DNA from: CAYMZZ01 sp964395095
GTDB lineage: Bacteria; Bacteroidota; Bacteroidia; Chitinophagales; Chitinophagaceae
Assembly (NCBI GenBank): GCA_964395095.1
Contig: CAYMZZ010000003.1
Location: 248,001 to 312,000, forward strand
Length of the DNA: 64,000 bases
Direction: 5' to 3'
Made by a program: the position numbers and the translations under genes. Positions 18,101 to 26,356 of this stretch are shown here, piece after piece. The notes under the pieces were generated by a model. That model saw only the letters and a program-made list of their open reading frames with translations, searched no databases and was not told the origin of the DNA. Within the stretch, counting starts at the first letter, position 1. Each line of letters begins with the position of its first letter.

Positions 18101-18218
18101 TGGCGGATCAGTAGTACCGGCAACACCGAGCTACCAGATTATGCATACCTGCAGCGACCATGGTCATAGCCACGGCCTGCTGGTGATAGATGCCGACAGC
18201 ATTTCAGAAAACGAATAA
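15120..18218 (+). CDS. Large secreted amidohydrolase with two tandem domains
   Basis: The 1032-residue protein begins with a signal peptide (residues 1-24, ending LPLAAQ). It contains two amidohydrolase-fold domains. In the first (~30-450) the usual HxH metal motif after the PGFID-like segment is replaced by LYTDYG, so it is probably inactive. The second (~590-1000) keeps DEHSH (641-645), later histidines in ITCHSYV and FTHILEGY, and the catalytic aspartate in INSDDAEMA (D885 or D886). The C-terminus has a His/Cys-rich tail (HTCSDHGHSHG), possibly metal-binding. The substrate is unknown; imidazolonepropionase/dipeptidase-like relatives act on cyclic amides or peptides. A second amidohydrolase gene follows after 10 bp. 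Confidence 0.85.
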   Translation: MRKPKLLRQVLAGLALLGVLPLAAQVTFPENGVADPRHGHYAFTHATVFKDARNSINDATLVIKDGRIVALGAGLKVPAGAVEIDCKGKFIYPSFIDLYTDYGMPAAQQQAGGGFSFGQQPQINSNDKGPSGWNQALRSDVDAFRNFAVDGEKAKAMREAGFGAVLSHVKDGIARGTGTVVTLAEQNENFVVIKDRATAHYSFNRGSSRQSYPSSLMGSIALLRQTFMDAQWYKNKPVKEGLNLTLQTWNDNLSLPQVFEANDKWNALRADRIGDEFGVQFIIKGGQEEYQRIREMKGTNAVFILPLNFPQAMDVEDPADARFVSLSDMKHWELAPTNLAAFEKEGIAFCLTTADLRSPNQFWPNLRKAMEYGLSEEKALEALTTMPAKVLGVADHVGSLEAGKLANFLITSGPIFHEKSTILYNWVQGIKYDGKEDVSAFAGLYDLVVNTAAGKEKYKLDIKSGSSATMVAEDTLLVRFSHDGKQIKLSYATAQTRQRGPAQRAGSALPATATRLVGMQNGKELNGTGVDSTGQMITWTASLVKPADMKLEESKGKKAPELGKITFPFEPFGWEEGQQPRQETILIRNATVWTNEKEGVLQNADVLIRDGKIAGVGKNLSANGARIIDGTGKHVTAGIIDEHSHIAAASINEGGQSVTSEVRIADNLNPDDINIYRQLSGGVTSSHILHGSANVIGGQTQLIKLRWGANDEGLKFKNWTGQIKFALGENVKRSSSTSGNIRYPDTRMGVEQVLVDAFTRAHDYEKAWKEYNAAKDKKGLTPPRRDLELEALVEILNEKRFITCHSYVQSEITGAMEVAKRMGYRYNTFTHILEGYKVADKMKLHGANASTFSDWWAYKMEVQDAIPYNAAIMHKVGLNVAINSDDAEMARRLNQEAAKVVKYGGVSEEEALKMVTLNPAKMLHVDDRVGSLKSGKDADVVVWSDHPLSIYAKSLYTIVDGAVYFDREKDAQLQLLVDAERNRLIRKMNGEKRNGGSVVPATPSYQIMHTCSDHGHSHGLLVIDADSISENE

Positions 18219-18228
18219 AGCAATCAAC

Positions 18229-19557
18229 ATGAAAAAAATAGTCTTCTCCATATTGTTGTGCGGAACATTGGCACTCACCACGAGGGCGCAGGATAATATA
18301 CTGCCCGCCCGCGACAATAACAGTGTAACGTATATTACCAATGCCACCATTCATGTGGGTAATGGCAAGGTGATAGAAAAGGGAACCATCCAGATCCGCA
18401 ACGGAAAAATTGAGAAAGTGGGAACCGATATTTCGGTCCCCAATAATGAAGGTACTGTGGTGGATGCCAAAGGCAAACACGTGTATCCCGGCCTCATTCT
18501 GCCCACCAGCAACCTGGGCCTGGTAGAAGTATCGGCTGTGCGCGCTACTACCGACGTGCGCGAAATTGGCGATTTGAATCCCAATGTTCGGTCTATTGTT
18601 GCCTACAATACCGACTCCAAAGTGATCAATACTTTGCGCAGTAATGGTATTTTGTTGGCCAATGTAATACCCCAGGGCAGCTTTCTCGCGGGCAGCTCAT
18701 CGGTGGTGCAACTGGATGCCTGGACCTGGGACGATGCCGCTTATCAAACCGACGCGGGCATGCACCTTTATATGCCCAATCTGCTGAACCGTTTCCGTGG
18801 ATTTGGAGGCTTTGGCGGTGGCCGTGGCGGCCGCGGCGAAAGCGACAATGATCCGGTAAAGGCCGGAATTGAACGCATCGAAAGCCTGAAGGGTTTTTTC
18901 CGTGAAGCGCAGGCTTACCTCGGCGAAGGCAAACACGAAGAAACCAATCTGAAGTTTGAAGCCGTGCGTGCCCTTTTCGAGAAAAAACAAAAGATGTATG
19001 TACATGCCAGTACCGTAAAGCAAATGCTGCTGGCTCTCGATTTTGTGAAGGAGTTTGGTTTTGATATGACCATCGTGGGTGGTAGCGATAACTGGCAGAT
19101 CGCCGATCTGCTGAAAGAAAATAATGTTTCCGTTATTCTGCAGCAGCCGCATAGCCTTCCTACCTTGCCGGATGATGATGTGGATCAGCCCTACAAAACA
19201 GCGGCCCTTCTGCAAAAAGCGGGTGTGTTATTTGCCATTTCCGACGATGATAGCCAAACCCGCGGACGTAACCTGGCCTTCAATGCCGGAACCGCCGCTG
19301 CCTATGGCCTGAGCAAGGAAGAAGCCTTGGCAGCCATTACGCTTAATGCGGCAAAAGTTTTGGGCGTGGCCGATAAAACCGGAAGCATTGAAGTAGGGAA
19401 GGATGCCAATATCGTGATCAGCGATGGTGATATCCTCGACATGAAGAGCAGCCAGATAACCGATGCCTGGATCCAGGGTCGGAAAATAGACCTGAACGAT
19501 AAGCACAAACAACTCAACGACCGGTACAATCAAAAGTATAAACTGAAAGGGTTCTAA
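18229..19557 (+). CDS. Secreted amidohydrolase-fold protein lacking the HxH motif
   Basis: The 442-residue protein starts at the ATG at 18229, which opens a signal peptide (MKKIVFSILLCGTLALTTRAQ); a longer frame from 18190 overlaps the previous gene. It has the amidohydrolase frame: N-terminal beta sandwich (ITNATIHVGNGKVIEKGTI), a TIM-barrel part, and the C-terminal AAKVLGVADKTGSIEVGKDA. At the place of HxH it reads LPTSNLG, so two metal ligands are missing. A Gly/Arg-rich loop (GFGGFGGGRGGRGE, ~190-203) interrupts it. It is paired with the upstream protein and resembles that protein's degenerate first domain. It is probably a partner subunit or binding protein. Confidence 0.82.
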   Translation: MKKIVFSILLCGTLALTTRAQDNILPARDNNSVTYITNATIHVGNGKVIEKGTIQIRNGKIEKVGTDISVPNNEGTVVDAKGKHVYPGLILPTSNLGLVEVSAVRATTDVREIGDLNPNVRSIVAYNTDSKVINTLRSNGILLANVIPQGSFLAGSSSVVQLDAWTWDDAAYQTDAGMHLYMPNLLNRFRGFGGFGGGRGGRGESDNDPVKAGIERIESLKGFFREAQAYLGEGKHEETNLKFEAVRALFEKKQKMYVHASTVKQMLLALDFVKEFGFDMTIVGGSDNWQIADLLKENNVSVILQQPHSLPTLPDDDVDQPYKTAALLQKAGVLFAISDDDSQTRGRNLAFNAGTAAAYGLSKEEALAAITLNAAKVLGVADKTGSIEVGKDANIVISDGDILDMKSSQITDAWIQGRKIDLNDKHKQLNDRYNQKYKLKGF

Positions 19558-19563
19558 TTCCCG

Positions 19564-19619
19564 CCGTTAGTTAAAAGAAAAAACCCGCCGGATAGCGGGT
19601 TTTTTCTTTTAACTAACGG
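19564..19619 (+). terminator. Perfect 25-bp bidirectional terminator hairpin
   Basis: Arms 19564-19588 and 19595-19619 are perfect inverse copies with a 6-nt loop (CGGATA). The GC-rich top AACCCGC/GCGGGTT with flanking A and T runs makes it functional in both directions. It ends the amidohydrolase operon. Confidence 0.92.
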
Positions 19620-19681
19620 GTGGAAGTTACTGTCGGGCGTTTATATCTTTTTTGGTTTCGACTTTGTTTTCAATTAATCCT

Positions 19682-19791
19682 TTATCTGCGTTCATCTGCG
19701 AAACAAATCTGCGAAAATCTGCGGGAAATACTTCAGCACTTTAAACAGCCTCAGCGTTCAGGAGAATTTTCCCGCAGATTTGCGCAGATTC
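19682..19791. repeat. Dispersed inverted-repeat element I, copy A
   Basis: Left arm ATCTGCGAAAATCTGCGGGA (19707-19726) and right arm TTTTCCCGCAGATTTGCGCA (19767-19786) face each other around a ~40-bp centre containing CAGCACTTTAAACAGC. Copies: 25225-25331 (same orientation), 35887-35993 and 51122-51207 (opposite), and half copies at 29604-29630 and 56827-56866. Confidence 0.85.
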
Positions 19792-19819
19792 TATCTTGAA
19801 GTCCCCGGCCTTCCTTCAA

Positions 19820-19944
19820 CCTTAAACCCTAAACCCTAAACCCTAAACCTTAAACCTTAAACCTTAAACCCTAAACCTTAAACCCCAAACTATTCCTCAC
19901 AACGTAAAACGTACAACGTATAACGTTTAACGTACGAAGTATTA
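19820..19944. repeat. Telomere-like TTAAACC/CTAAACC heptads, then AACGTAA heptads
   Basis: About ten 7-bp units of CTAAACC or TTAAACC (19820-19893) are followed by AACGTAA-type units (19898-19930) that lead into the stop codon of the T9SS cargo gene (19942-19944). With the hairpin and element I this fills the 384-bp spacer; no gene is present. Confidence 0.85.
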
Positions 19945-21516
19945 CTGTTTAACAATTTTCTCCGTCGCAATCACTCCCGTTTCATTCGTCAGTTGCACCA
20001 GATACAATCCACGGCTCAGGTTAGCGGCTTCTGCAACGCTAATGCTGTTGAAACCATTGGAAGCAGTGATGGTTTTGGCGAACTGCTGCTGACCCGCCAG
20101 GTTGATCACACGCAAAGTCAGTTTCTCTGAACGCTCAGCCTTGAAGCTGAGTGTGAAATTGTTGTTGAAAGGGTTGGGGCTGGCCTGTACTTTCAGGTTG
20201 CTCTGCATGCTGAAGCGAACACTGCGTGTTTCAGAGATCTTCACGGCGCCAGTAGGCTCCACCGCACGGATACGGTAGTAAGCGATAGCGGCGCTGGCAT
20301 TTACACTATTGTCGTTATAGCTGAATTTGTTCTCGGCATTTACCGCTACGAAACTATGGATACTGCTGAAGTTGATACCATCATAGCTTCTTTCAATTTC
20401 AAACAGGGTGCCATTGTCCTGCTCTGCGCCCCACTGCAACGAAGGCAGTTGGTTGGTCAGGCTAACGGTAAAGAAATTCCAACGGATGGGCAGGATTACT
20501 TCTGAACGGAAGGCCGTACCACAGGCAGGATACGCGCTGCTGGTTTGGGGCTGGCTAAACTGCTGAAATACCACACTCCTGCGTACCTGGCCACTCTGAT
20601 AATCGAAGATCGTGTTGCTATTGCTGCGTGTAGCGTCAAATACAATGATCTGATCACCATTGTTGCCATTAGTACCCACCTGACCGCTGTTCTGACGGGT
20701 TTCGCCGGTGAAGTAGTAATATCCACTTCCTTTAATGTTGCCGTTGTTTTCAAAGTCATGCGACATGATCACAGAACCCGCTTCGCCATCAATAGTGCCA
20801 CCGTTTACAATGCGGCTGTTATTGCCCTGCGTGGTAGCCCATACCAGGCCATTGTTCTCCAGGTTGGTATTGTTGATAAAGATTCCTTCGTCGGCAGTAG
20901 TCATACAGTTGTTCTCAAAAGAACCACCGCTCATGGTCAACTTGCCATCCGTAGCTACTTTACCATAATTCTTTACAGAAGTATTGTTGAATTCCAGGTG
21001 ACCACCCACCTCGATAATATTATTATTGTTGAATTTAGAACCATTACCGATGTAGAGGTTACCGTTGGTTTTGATGATACCATTGTTGGTAAGGTCCACT
21101 TTGTTGAAATCGATCGCATTTTTGAATTCGATGGTTGCACCAAAACTGTTTTCCAGCCTGGCGTTGTTACCCATATACACGCTGCCATTAATTACGATAC
21201 GACCAAAGTTCTTCAGTTTGAAACGATTCGACTGGCCATCCAGACCAGGAAGGGTGGCTTTGCCATTTACAATGATTTCGCCGAGGAAGTATCCAAAATT
21301 GCTGGGAGCAAATTCAGCGCCTTCGGCGATATAGATCTTTGCGCCCTGTTCCCAGTTGCTGATTTGTCCGCGGAATACACCGGCAGTGATGCTCAGGCTG
21401 TCGCCTGCACGAAGCGTATAGCTGGCGTTGCTGCCATTATCTACATATACACGCTGACCAAAAACGGAAAGGCTGAAAAGAATAGAAAGGGTAAAAAGGG
21501 TAGAAATACGGATCAT
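19942..21516 (-). CDS. T9SS type A sorting-domain surface protein with Asn-rich repeats
   Basis: The 524-residue secreted protein has a signal peptide ending FSLSVFGQ. Residues ~25-270 form irregular ~20-residue repeats rich in Asn and Gly (NNGIIKTNGNLYIGNGSKF and similar), the pattern of a right-handed beta-helix. A fibronectin-like segment follows near 330-420. The last ~80 residues are a T9SS type A tail (ASPNPFNNNFTLSF ... LSRGLYLVQL), so the protein should cross the outer membrane by type IX secretion and stay on the surface or be released. The biological role is unknown. A strong promoter lies at 21623-21653. Confidence 0.88.
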   Translation of the reverse strand: MIRISTLFTLSILFSLSVFGQRVYVDNGSNASYTLRAGDSLSITAGVFRGQISNWEQGAKIYIAEGAEFAPSNFGYFLGEIIVNGKATLPGLDGQSNRFKLKNFGRIVINGSVYMGNNARLENSFGATIEFKNAIDFNKVDLTNNGIIKTNGNLYIGNGSKFNNNNIIEVGGHLEFNNTSVKNYGKVATDGKLTMSGGSFENNCMTTADEGIFINNTNLENNGLVWATTQGNNSRIVNGGTIDGEAGSVIMSHDFENNGNIKGSGYYYFTGETRQNSGQVGTNGNNGDQIIVFDATRSNSNTIFDYQSGQVRRSVVFQQFSQPQTSSAYPACGTAFRSEVILPIRWNFFTVSLTNQLPSLQWGAEQDNGTLFEIERSYDGINFSSIHSFVAVNAENKFSYNDNSVNASAAIAYYRIRAVEPTGAVKISETRSVRFSMQSNLKVQASPNPFNNNFTLSFKAERSEKLTLRVINLAGQQQFAKTITASNGFNSISVAEAANLSRGLYLVQLTNETGVIATEKIVKQ

Positions 21517-21622
21517 CTTGTTTTCTTTAGGGTTGAATTATTCGGTTTTTTCGGATCGGACTTTTCCAGATTTTGAAGTAATCCTGCGTTTCGTCCTTGC
21601 GTTCTTACTTCGTAATCTGGCA

Positions 21623-21653
21623 CAAAGATATTGCGCTAATTACGGCTTTTCAA
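21623..21653 (-). promoter_or_regulatory. Strong Bacteroidota-type promoter for the T9SS cargo gene
   Basis: The minus strand has TTG, a 20-bp spacer, then TATCTTTG (complement of 21623-21630). Both boxes and spacing fit the Bacteroidota -33/-7 consensus. The start codon is about 107 bp downstream. Confidence 0.65.
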
Positions 21654-21730
21654 TAGTAAAACTACTAATGAAAACAGTCCGGAAAATACTAATATGAGAG
21701 TAACCCCATGAAAAACAGCGATATATAACG

Positions 21731-21770
21731 AAAAAGCCCACTAAGTTATTACACTTAACGGGCTTGTTTT
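21731..21770 (-). terminator. Intrinsic terminator after secA
   Basis: Read leftward, AAGCCC and GGGCTT (21734-21739 with 21760-21765), plus an inner 5-bp stem after two mismatches, form a hairpin followed by TTTTTCG. It lies just past the secA stop. Confidence 0.7.
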
Positions 21771-21798
21771 TGATTTATGTCAAATCAGAACGGCAAAA

Positions 21799-24700
21799 TC
21801 AGGCGTCTCTGCCGTGGCATTGCTTGTATTTTTTACCACTACCACAGGGGCAGGGATCATTACGACCCACTTTTGGCCCCACTTTGATGGGTTCCTGTTT
21901 TACCGCAGTACCGGGATCGTAAACATCCCTTTCGTTGGCTGCGTAATCTTCACCGGCTGCATCCACTTCTGCCTTATTGCTCCGCATTTTACTGTAATCG
22001 GTCTTCTGCGGCTTGCCGGCTGCCAACGGCGCGCTTTCAGCCTGCACGGGTATGCTGGCATGGCATAGGAAGGAAACGATATTGCGGTTCAGCTCAGCAT
22101 CCATGTTCTTAAACTGCTGAAAGGCTTCTACCTTATATATTACCAGTGGGTCCTTTTGCTCCAGGTAGGCGGTTTGCACACTCTGCTTCAGGTCGTCCAT
22201 AGCGCGGAGGTGCTCTTTCCAGGAATCGTCGATGGTAACCAGGGTGATGGTTTTTTCCAGCGCATTCGCCAGTTCGGCTCCTTCGGTCTGAATGGCTTTA
22301 TCGAGGTTTACCAGCACATTCAAGCCTTTGCGCTGGTTGGTAAAGGGAACCACCACATTTTCAATATTCGCACCCTGGTTCTGGCGGATATTCCGGAACA
22401 CGGGCAGGGAATTCTTCTTCAGGTCTTCTTTCTTGCGGTCGTAGTTGCCAATGGCTTCCTGGTATAGTTTCTCCGTTATCTTGTTCATATCTCCCTTCAG
22501 GAATTCCTGCTCTTCGATCTGGGTGTCCAGGCCAAAATGCATGATCACTGCGGTACGGAATTCTTCATAATTCTCCTGTTCACGGAATCCGGCCACCAGT
22601 CCTTCAGCTACCAGGGCAAAGGCATTATCAATATCGAGGGCGAGCCTTTCTCCAAACAGGGCATGCTGTCTTTTGCCGTAAATCACATTCCGCTGCTTGT
22701 TCATTACATCATCATACTCCAGCAGGCGCTTACGTATACCGAAATTGTTTTCCTCTACTTTCTTCTGTGCTCGCTGAATGCTGTTGCTGATCATGCTGTG
22801 CTGAATCACATCCCCTTCCTTATAGCCCAGCTTATCCATCAGCGATGCGATGCGCTCACTGCCGAACATGCGCATCAGGTCGTCTTCCAGCGACACATAG
22901 AACTGTGATGAGCCGGGATCGCCCTGGCGACCGGCACGACCGCGCAACTGCCGGTCTACCCGGCGGCTTTCGTGGCGCTCGGTACCAATAATCGCCAAAC
23001 CTCCTGCTTCCTTCACACCGGGTCCGAGTTTGATATCCGTACCACGGCCGGCCATGTTGGTGGCAATGGTAACGGCTCCAGGCATACCTGCCTCGGCTAC
23101 CACCTGTGCTTCGCGGGCGTGCTGTTTCGCGTTCAGTACATTGTGGGGTATCTTTTTCTGCGTAAGCATGCGGCTCAGCAGCTCGCTGATTTCAACCGAA
23201 GTGGTACCCACCAGCACCGGTCGGCCTGCATTGCGCAGCTTTTCCACTTCATCAATCACCGATTTATATTTCTCCCGCTTGGTTTTATACACCAGGTCCT
23301 GGCGATCATCGCGGATCATTTTCAGGTTGGTGGGAATGGTTACCACATCCAGCTTGTAAATGCTCCACAATTCCGCTGCTTCCGTTTCGGCCGTACCCGT
23401 CATACCCGCCAGCTTATGGTACATCCGGAAATAATTCTGCAGCGTAATGGTGGCATAGGTTTGCGTGGCCGCTTCAATCTTCACGTCCTCCTTGGCTTCA
23501 AGCGCCTGATGCAATCCATCCGAATAGCGGCGGCCCTCCATGATACGACCGGTTTGCTCATCCACAATCTTGATGGCATTGTCGATTACCACATATTCCA
23601 CATCTTTTTCAAAGAGGGTATAGGCCTTCAGCAACTGCTGAACGGTATGGATGCGATCGGCTTTTTGGGAATATTCCGTAAGGATGGCTTCTTTCTGCTG
23701 CAATTTTTCGTCGGCGCTATTGTCGCTTTTCTCCACATCGGCCAGCAGTACTCCAATATCCGGCAACACAAAGAATTCCGGGTCTTCACCAGAGCGCGTG
23801 ATGGCATTAAGCCCCTTGTCGGTCAGGTCAACCGAGTTTTGTTTTTCATCAATATGGAAGAAGAGGTCTTCATCCACAATTTTCATATTGCGTTGCTGCT
23901 CGGAGAGATAATAGTTTTCTGCCTTTTGCAACTTTACGCGTATACCCGGCTCACTCAGGTATTTGATCAGCGGGCCGTATTTGGGTAATCCGCGAAAGGC
24001 ACGATAGAGATAAAGGCCGCCGCTCTTGGGATCATCATCGCCTTTTTCAATCAGCTTTTTGGCTTCTATCAAACACTGGCGCACTACTTTCTCCTGCTCC
24101 TGCACCAGGCTGCGTATCCGGGGCTTGTGTACATGAAATTGTTGGTCTTCGCCACGCGCCACAGGTCCCGATATGATCAGCGGCGTACGCGCATCATCGA
24201 TCAGTACCGAATCCACTTCATCCACCATCGCATAATGATGCTTGCGTTGCACCATCTCCTCGGGAGAGTGCACCATATTATCGCGCAGATAGTCGAAGCC
24301 AAATTCGTTATTGGTACCATAAGTGATATCTGCCTGGTATGCCCTGCGGCGGTCTTCACTGTTGGGTTGGTGCTTATCAATACAATCTACTTTCAGTCCC
24401 AGCCACTCAAATATGGGTCCGTTCCATTCCTGGTCACGACGGGCCAGGTAATCGTTGACCGTTACGATATGCACACCCGCACCAGGCAGGGCATTGAGGT
24501 AAGCAGGCAGGGTAGATACCAGGGTCTTACCCTCACCGGTGGCCATTTCGGCAATCTTTCCGCTATGTAATACAATACCACCAATCAATTGCACGTCGTA
24601 ATGCACCATATTCCAGGTAACCGTGCCGCCTCCGGCGGTCCAGGTATTGCTGTACACGGCATCTTCGCCCTCAATGCGGATATACTGCTTTGTTACGCTG

Positions 24701-25119
24701 AAGTCACGATCGAGCTCAGTAGCCCTGGAGCGGATCTCCGTATTCTCTTTAAAGCGTCGCGCCGTTTCCTTGATCACCGCGAAAGCTTCGGGTAAGATGG
24801 ATTCCAGTACTTCCTCAATTTTCTTGTTGCGGTCTTTTTTCAGCCGGTCAATTTCCTGGTAAATGGCATCCTTTCCCGAAAGATCGCTGAAGGCCAACTC
24901 TTCGGCCGCTTTGTTTTTTTCTGCGATCTCTTCATCAAGGGCCTTCAGGTATTCCTGTATGCGTTGACGGAACTCGGTGGTTTTGCCACGTAATTCGTCA
25001 TTCGACAAAGAAGCATAAGCCGCGAAATATTCATTGATCTTCTGTACCTGCGGCATGATCTTTTTGACATCCTTATCGGATTTGTTGCCGCCGAATAATT
25101 TTGAAATAATACCAAGCAT
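21799..25119 (-). CDS. secA: Preprotein translocase ATPase SecA
   Basis: SecA drives Sec-dependent export through SecYEG using ATP. The 1106-residue length exceeds E. coli SecA (901), as is usual for Bacteroidota, with insertions near residues 60-110 and 330-480. Walker A is ATGEGKT (193-199), the DEVD box is followed by SVLIDDARTP, and motifs GTTSVEISE, ATNMAGRGTDI and RQLRGRAGRQGDPG are present. The C-terminus has the zinc-binding, SecB-contacting motif NDPCPCGSGKKYKQCHG. Its best promoter candidate lies ~290 bp upstream, so the transcript leader would contain dispersed element I. Confidence 0.98.
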   Translation of the reverse strand: MLGIISKLFGGNKSDKDVKKIMPQVQKINEYFAAYASLSNDELRGKTTEFRQRIQEYLKALDEEIAEKNKAAEELAFSDLSGKDAIYQEIDRLKKDRNKKIEEVLESILPEAFAVIKETARRFKENTEIRSRATELDRDFSVTKQYIRIEGEDAVYSNTWTAGGGTVTWNMVHYDVQLIGGIVLHSGKIAEMATGEGKTLVSTLPAYLNALPGAGVHIVTVNDYLARRDQEWNGPIFEWLGLKVDCIDKHQPNSEDRRRAYQADITYGTNNEFGFDYLRDNMVHSPEEMVQRKHHYAMVDEVDSVLIDDARTPLIISGPVARGEDQQFHVHKPRIRSLVQEQEKVVRQCLIEAKKLIEKGDDDPKSGGLYLYRAFRGLPKYGPLIKYLSEPGIRVKLQKAENYYLSEQQRNMKIVDEDLFFHIDEKQNSVDLTDKGLNAITRSGEDPEFFVLPDIGVLLADVEKSDNSADEKLQQKEAILTEYSQKADRIHTVQQLLKAYTLFEKDVEYVVIDNAIKIVDEQTGRIMEGRRYSDGLHQALEAKEDVKIEAATQTYATITLQNYFRMYHKLAGMTGTAETEAAELWSIYKLDVVTIPTNLKMIRDDRQDLVYKTKREKYKSVIDEVEKLRNAGRPVLVGTTSVEISELLSRMLTQKKIPHNVLNAKQHAREAQVVAEAGMPGAVTIATNMAGRGTDIKLGPGVKEAGGLAIIGTERHESRRVDRQLRGRAGRQGDPGSSQFYVSLEDDLMRMFGSERIASLMDKLGYKEGDVIQHSMISNSIQRAQKKVEENNFGIRKRLLEYDDVMNKQRNVIYGKRQHALFGERLALDIDNAFALVAEGLVAGFREQENYEEFRTAVIMHFGLDTQIEEQEFLKGDMNKITEKLYQEAIGNYDRKKEDLKKNSLPVFRNIRQNQGANIENVVVPFTNQRKGLNVLVNLDKAIQTEGAELANALEKTITLVTIDDSWKEHLRAMDDLKQSVQTAYLEQKDPLVIYKVEAFQQFKNMDAELNRNIVSFLCHASIPVQAESAPLAAGKPQKTDYSKMRSNKAEVDAAGEDYAANERDVYDPGTAVKQEPIKVGPKVGRNDPCPCGSGKKYKQCHGRDA

Positions 25120-25121
25120 GT

Positions 25122-25212
25122 ATTGTTGAATTGTTGAACTGTTGAATTGTTGAATCGTCCTTCAACGAAATGCCCCTACTTCCTACTTCCTACTTACTAC
25201 TTACTACTTTTC
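25122..25212. repeat. ATTGTTGA octads and TACTTAC-type heptads upstream of secA
   Basis: Four 8-bp units of ATTGTTGA (25122-25154) are followed by TACTTCC/TACTTAC heptads (25180-25208). They lie in the presumed secA leader. Confidence 0.7.
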
Positions 25213-25224
25213 CTGTAAAAATAT

Positions 25225-25331
25225 TATCTGCGTTCATCTGCGAAACCAATCTGCGCAAATCTGCGGGAAATAATTCGGCACTTTAATCAGCTTCAGAGTT
25301 CAGGAAAGACTTCCCGCAGATTTGCGCAGAT
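25225..25331. repeat. Dispersed inverted-repeat element I, copy B
   Basis: ATCTGCGCAAATCTGCGGGA is on the left and TTCCCGCAGATTTGCGCAGA on the right of a centre that matches copy A (GGCACTTTAATCAGCTTCAG). It has the same orientation as copy A. More TTCTACTCCCCAC-type heptads follow (25346-25396). The 407-bp spacer 25120-25526 holds only repeats and promoters. Confidence 0.85.
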
Positions 25332-25409
25332 CTTATTCTTTAGGAACTCCCCACTTTCTACTCCCCACTTTCTACTCCCCACTTACCACTTACTAATTCC
25401 CCGAGCCGG

Positions 25410-25417
25410 CAAAGATA
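25410..25417 (-). promoter_or_regulatory. Candidate -7 element for secA
   Basis: The minus strand reads TATCTTTG, an exact consensus match about 290 bp before the secA start. The implied leader is long and contains element I copy B. Confidence 0.5.
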
Positions 25418-25526
25418 AGGCAACCATCCTTCTGTTAAATGCCTGTTGACAATGTGTCGCAAGGCTGGATAAGCGGGCTATTTTCCGCATATTTGTAATT
25501 CTTAACGACGAACACTGCCAGTAGCT

Positions 25527-26234
25527 ATGGTTTTAGTCAACAAAAAGCGAAAATGGACAGGTGCCCTGATGATCCTGCTGATACTGGGTTTTGCCTGCAA
25601 AGATAAACCGGATCCGAAGGCCTTTGATTTCGCCTCCATGCCTTTTTATTGCGATTACCGGGTAACGGGCGATGATGAAAGCAATACGGTGACGGTGCTG
25701 ATGCAATTCAGGGCCGGTAGCCCTGATGGGCCCGGGATGTTGCTCGATACACCCGCTTCGGTAGCGTTGGACGGGTATCCGCTAAAACCGGATAGTACAC
25801 GGATGCACGGCGTGTATTATGAACAGCGTTGGCTGGCCCATGAATTCAACGGCGGTCATCAAATCAAATATGCCACCAAAGAGGGCGATACCCTGGTGGA
25901 AAAGTTCAGTTTTCCCGTTTTTGGCCTGGCCCAGCCCTTCCCCGAAAAATGGACCGTTGCCGATACCGAGATTGAAATTACTGGATTACCTGCGGATGAT
26001 TCGCTCCATATCCTATTGTTGGATACAGCCTATTTGAGCCGGGGCATCGACAGGTTTATTCGGTTGGAAGACAATAAGATAAAGCTGAGTGCAGCCGAGC
26101 TTTCCCGGTTGAGGAAGGGCCCGATCATCTTCCAGATATACCGCGATCGCGAACGCGACCTGAAACAGGCGGGCGAAGCCGGCGGCAGGCTGGCCACTTC
26201 CTTTATGTTGAGCCGCCGCTTTATCCTCGAATAG
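25527..26234 (+). CDS. Lipoprotein of unknown function
   Basis: The 235-residue protein has a lipoprotein signal (lipobox LGFAC, Cys24) after a Lys/Arg-rich N-terminus. The rest is beta-rich and hydrophilic with no motif I recognise. It lies 122 bp upstream of atpG on the same strand, but atpG has its own -7-like element, so the two need not be linked. The stop is followed by a non-repeat spacer, which is unusual for this window. Confidence 0.75.
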   Translation: MVLVNKKRKWTGALMILLILGFACKDKPDPKAFDFASMPFYCDYRVTGDDESNTVTVLMQFRAGSPDGPGMLLDTPASVALDGYPLKPDSTRMHGVYYEQRWLAHEFNGGHQIKYATKEGDTLVEKFSFPVFGLAQPFPEKWTVADTEIEITGLPADDSLHILLLDTAYLSRGIDRFIRLEDNKIKLSAAELSRLRKGPIIFQIYRDRERDLKQAGEAGGRLATSFMLSRRFILE

Positions 26235-26317
26235 GGCCAGGCAGGCGCAGAATTCCGCTGGTTATCCACAGGCATCCTTATTTTGATATTTTCAATGGAA
26301 AATCGGGGTGTACCTCC

Positions 26318-26325
26318 TACCTTTG
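26318..26325 (+). promoter_or_regulatory. Candidate -7 element for atpG
   Basis: TACCTTTG matches TAnnTTTG exactly and lies 31 bp before the atpG ATG. A clear -33 box at the usual distance is not seen. Confidence 0.45.
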
Positions 26326-26356
26326 CCGCCGAAATTCAAAACTTTATACAACCGCT

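Noticed and set aside
19820..19893. Possible CRISPR array or true telomere
   Set aside because: Units are 7 bp with no spacers, and the same kind of tract recurs in many short spacers; neither CRISPR nor chromosome end.
20545..21576. 343-codon plus-strand frame opposite the T9SS type A cargo
   Set aside because: Explained by the repetitive Asn/Gly codon use of the real gene; no export signal or motif.
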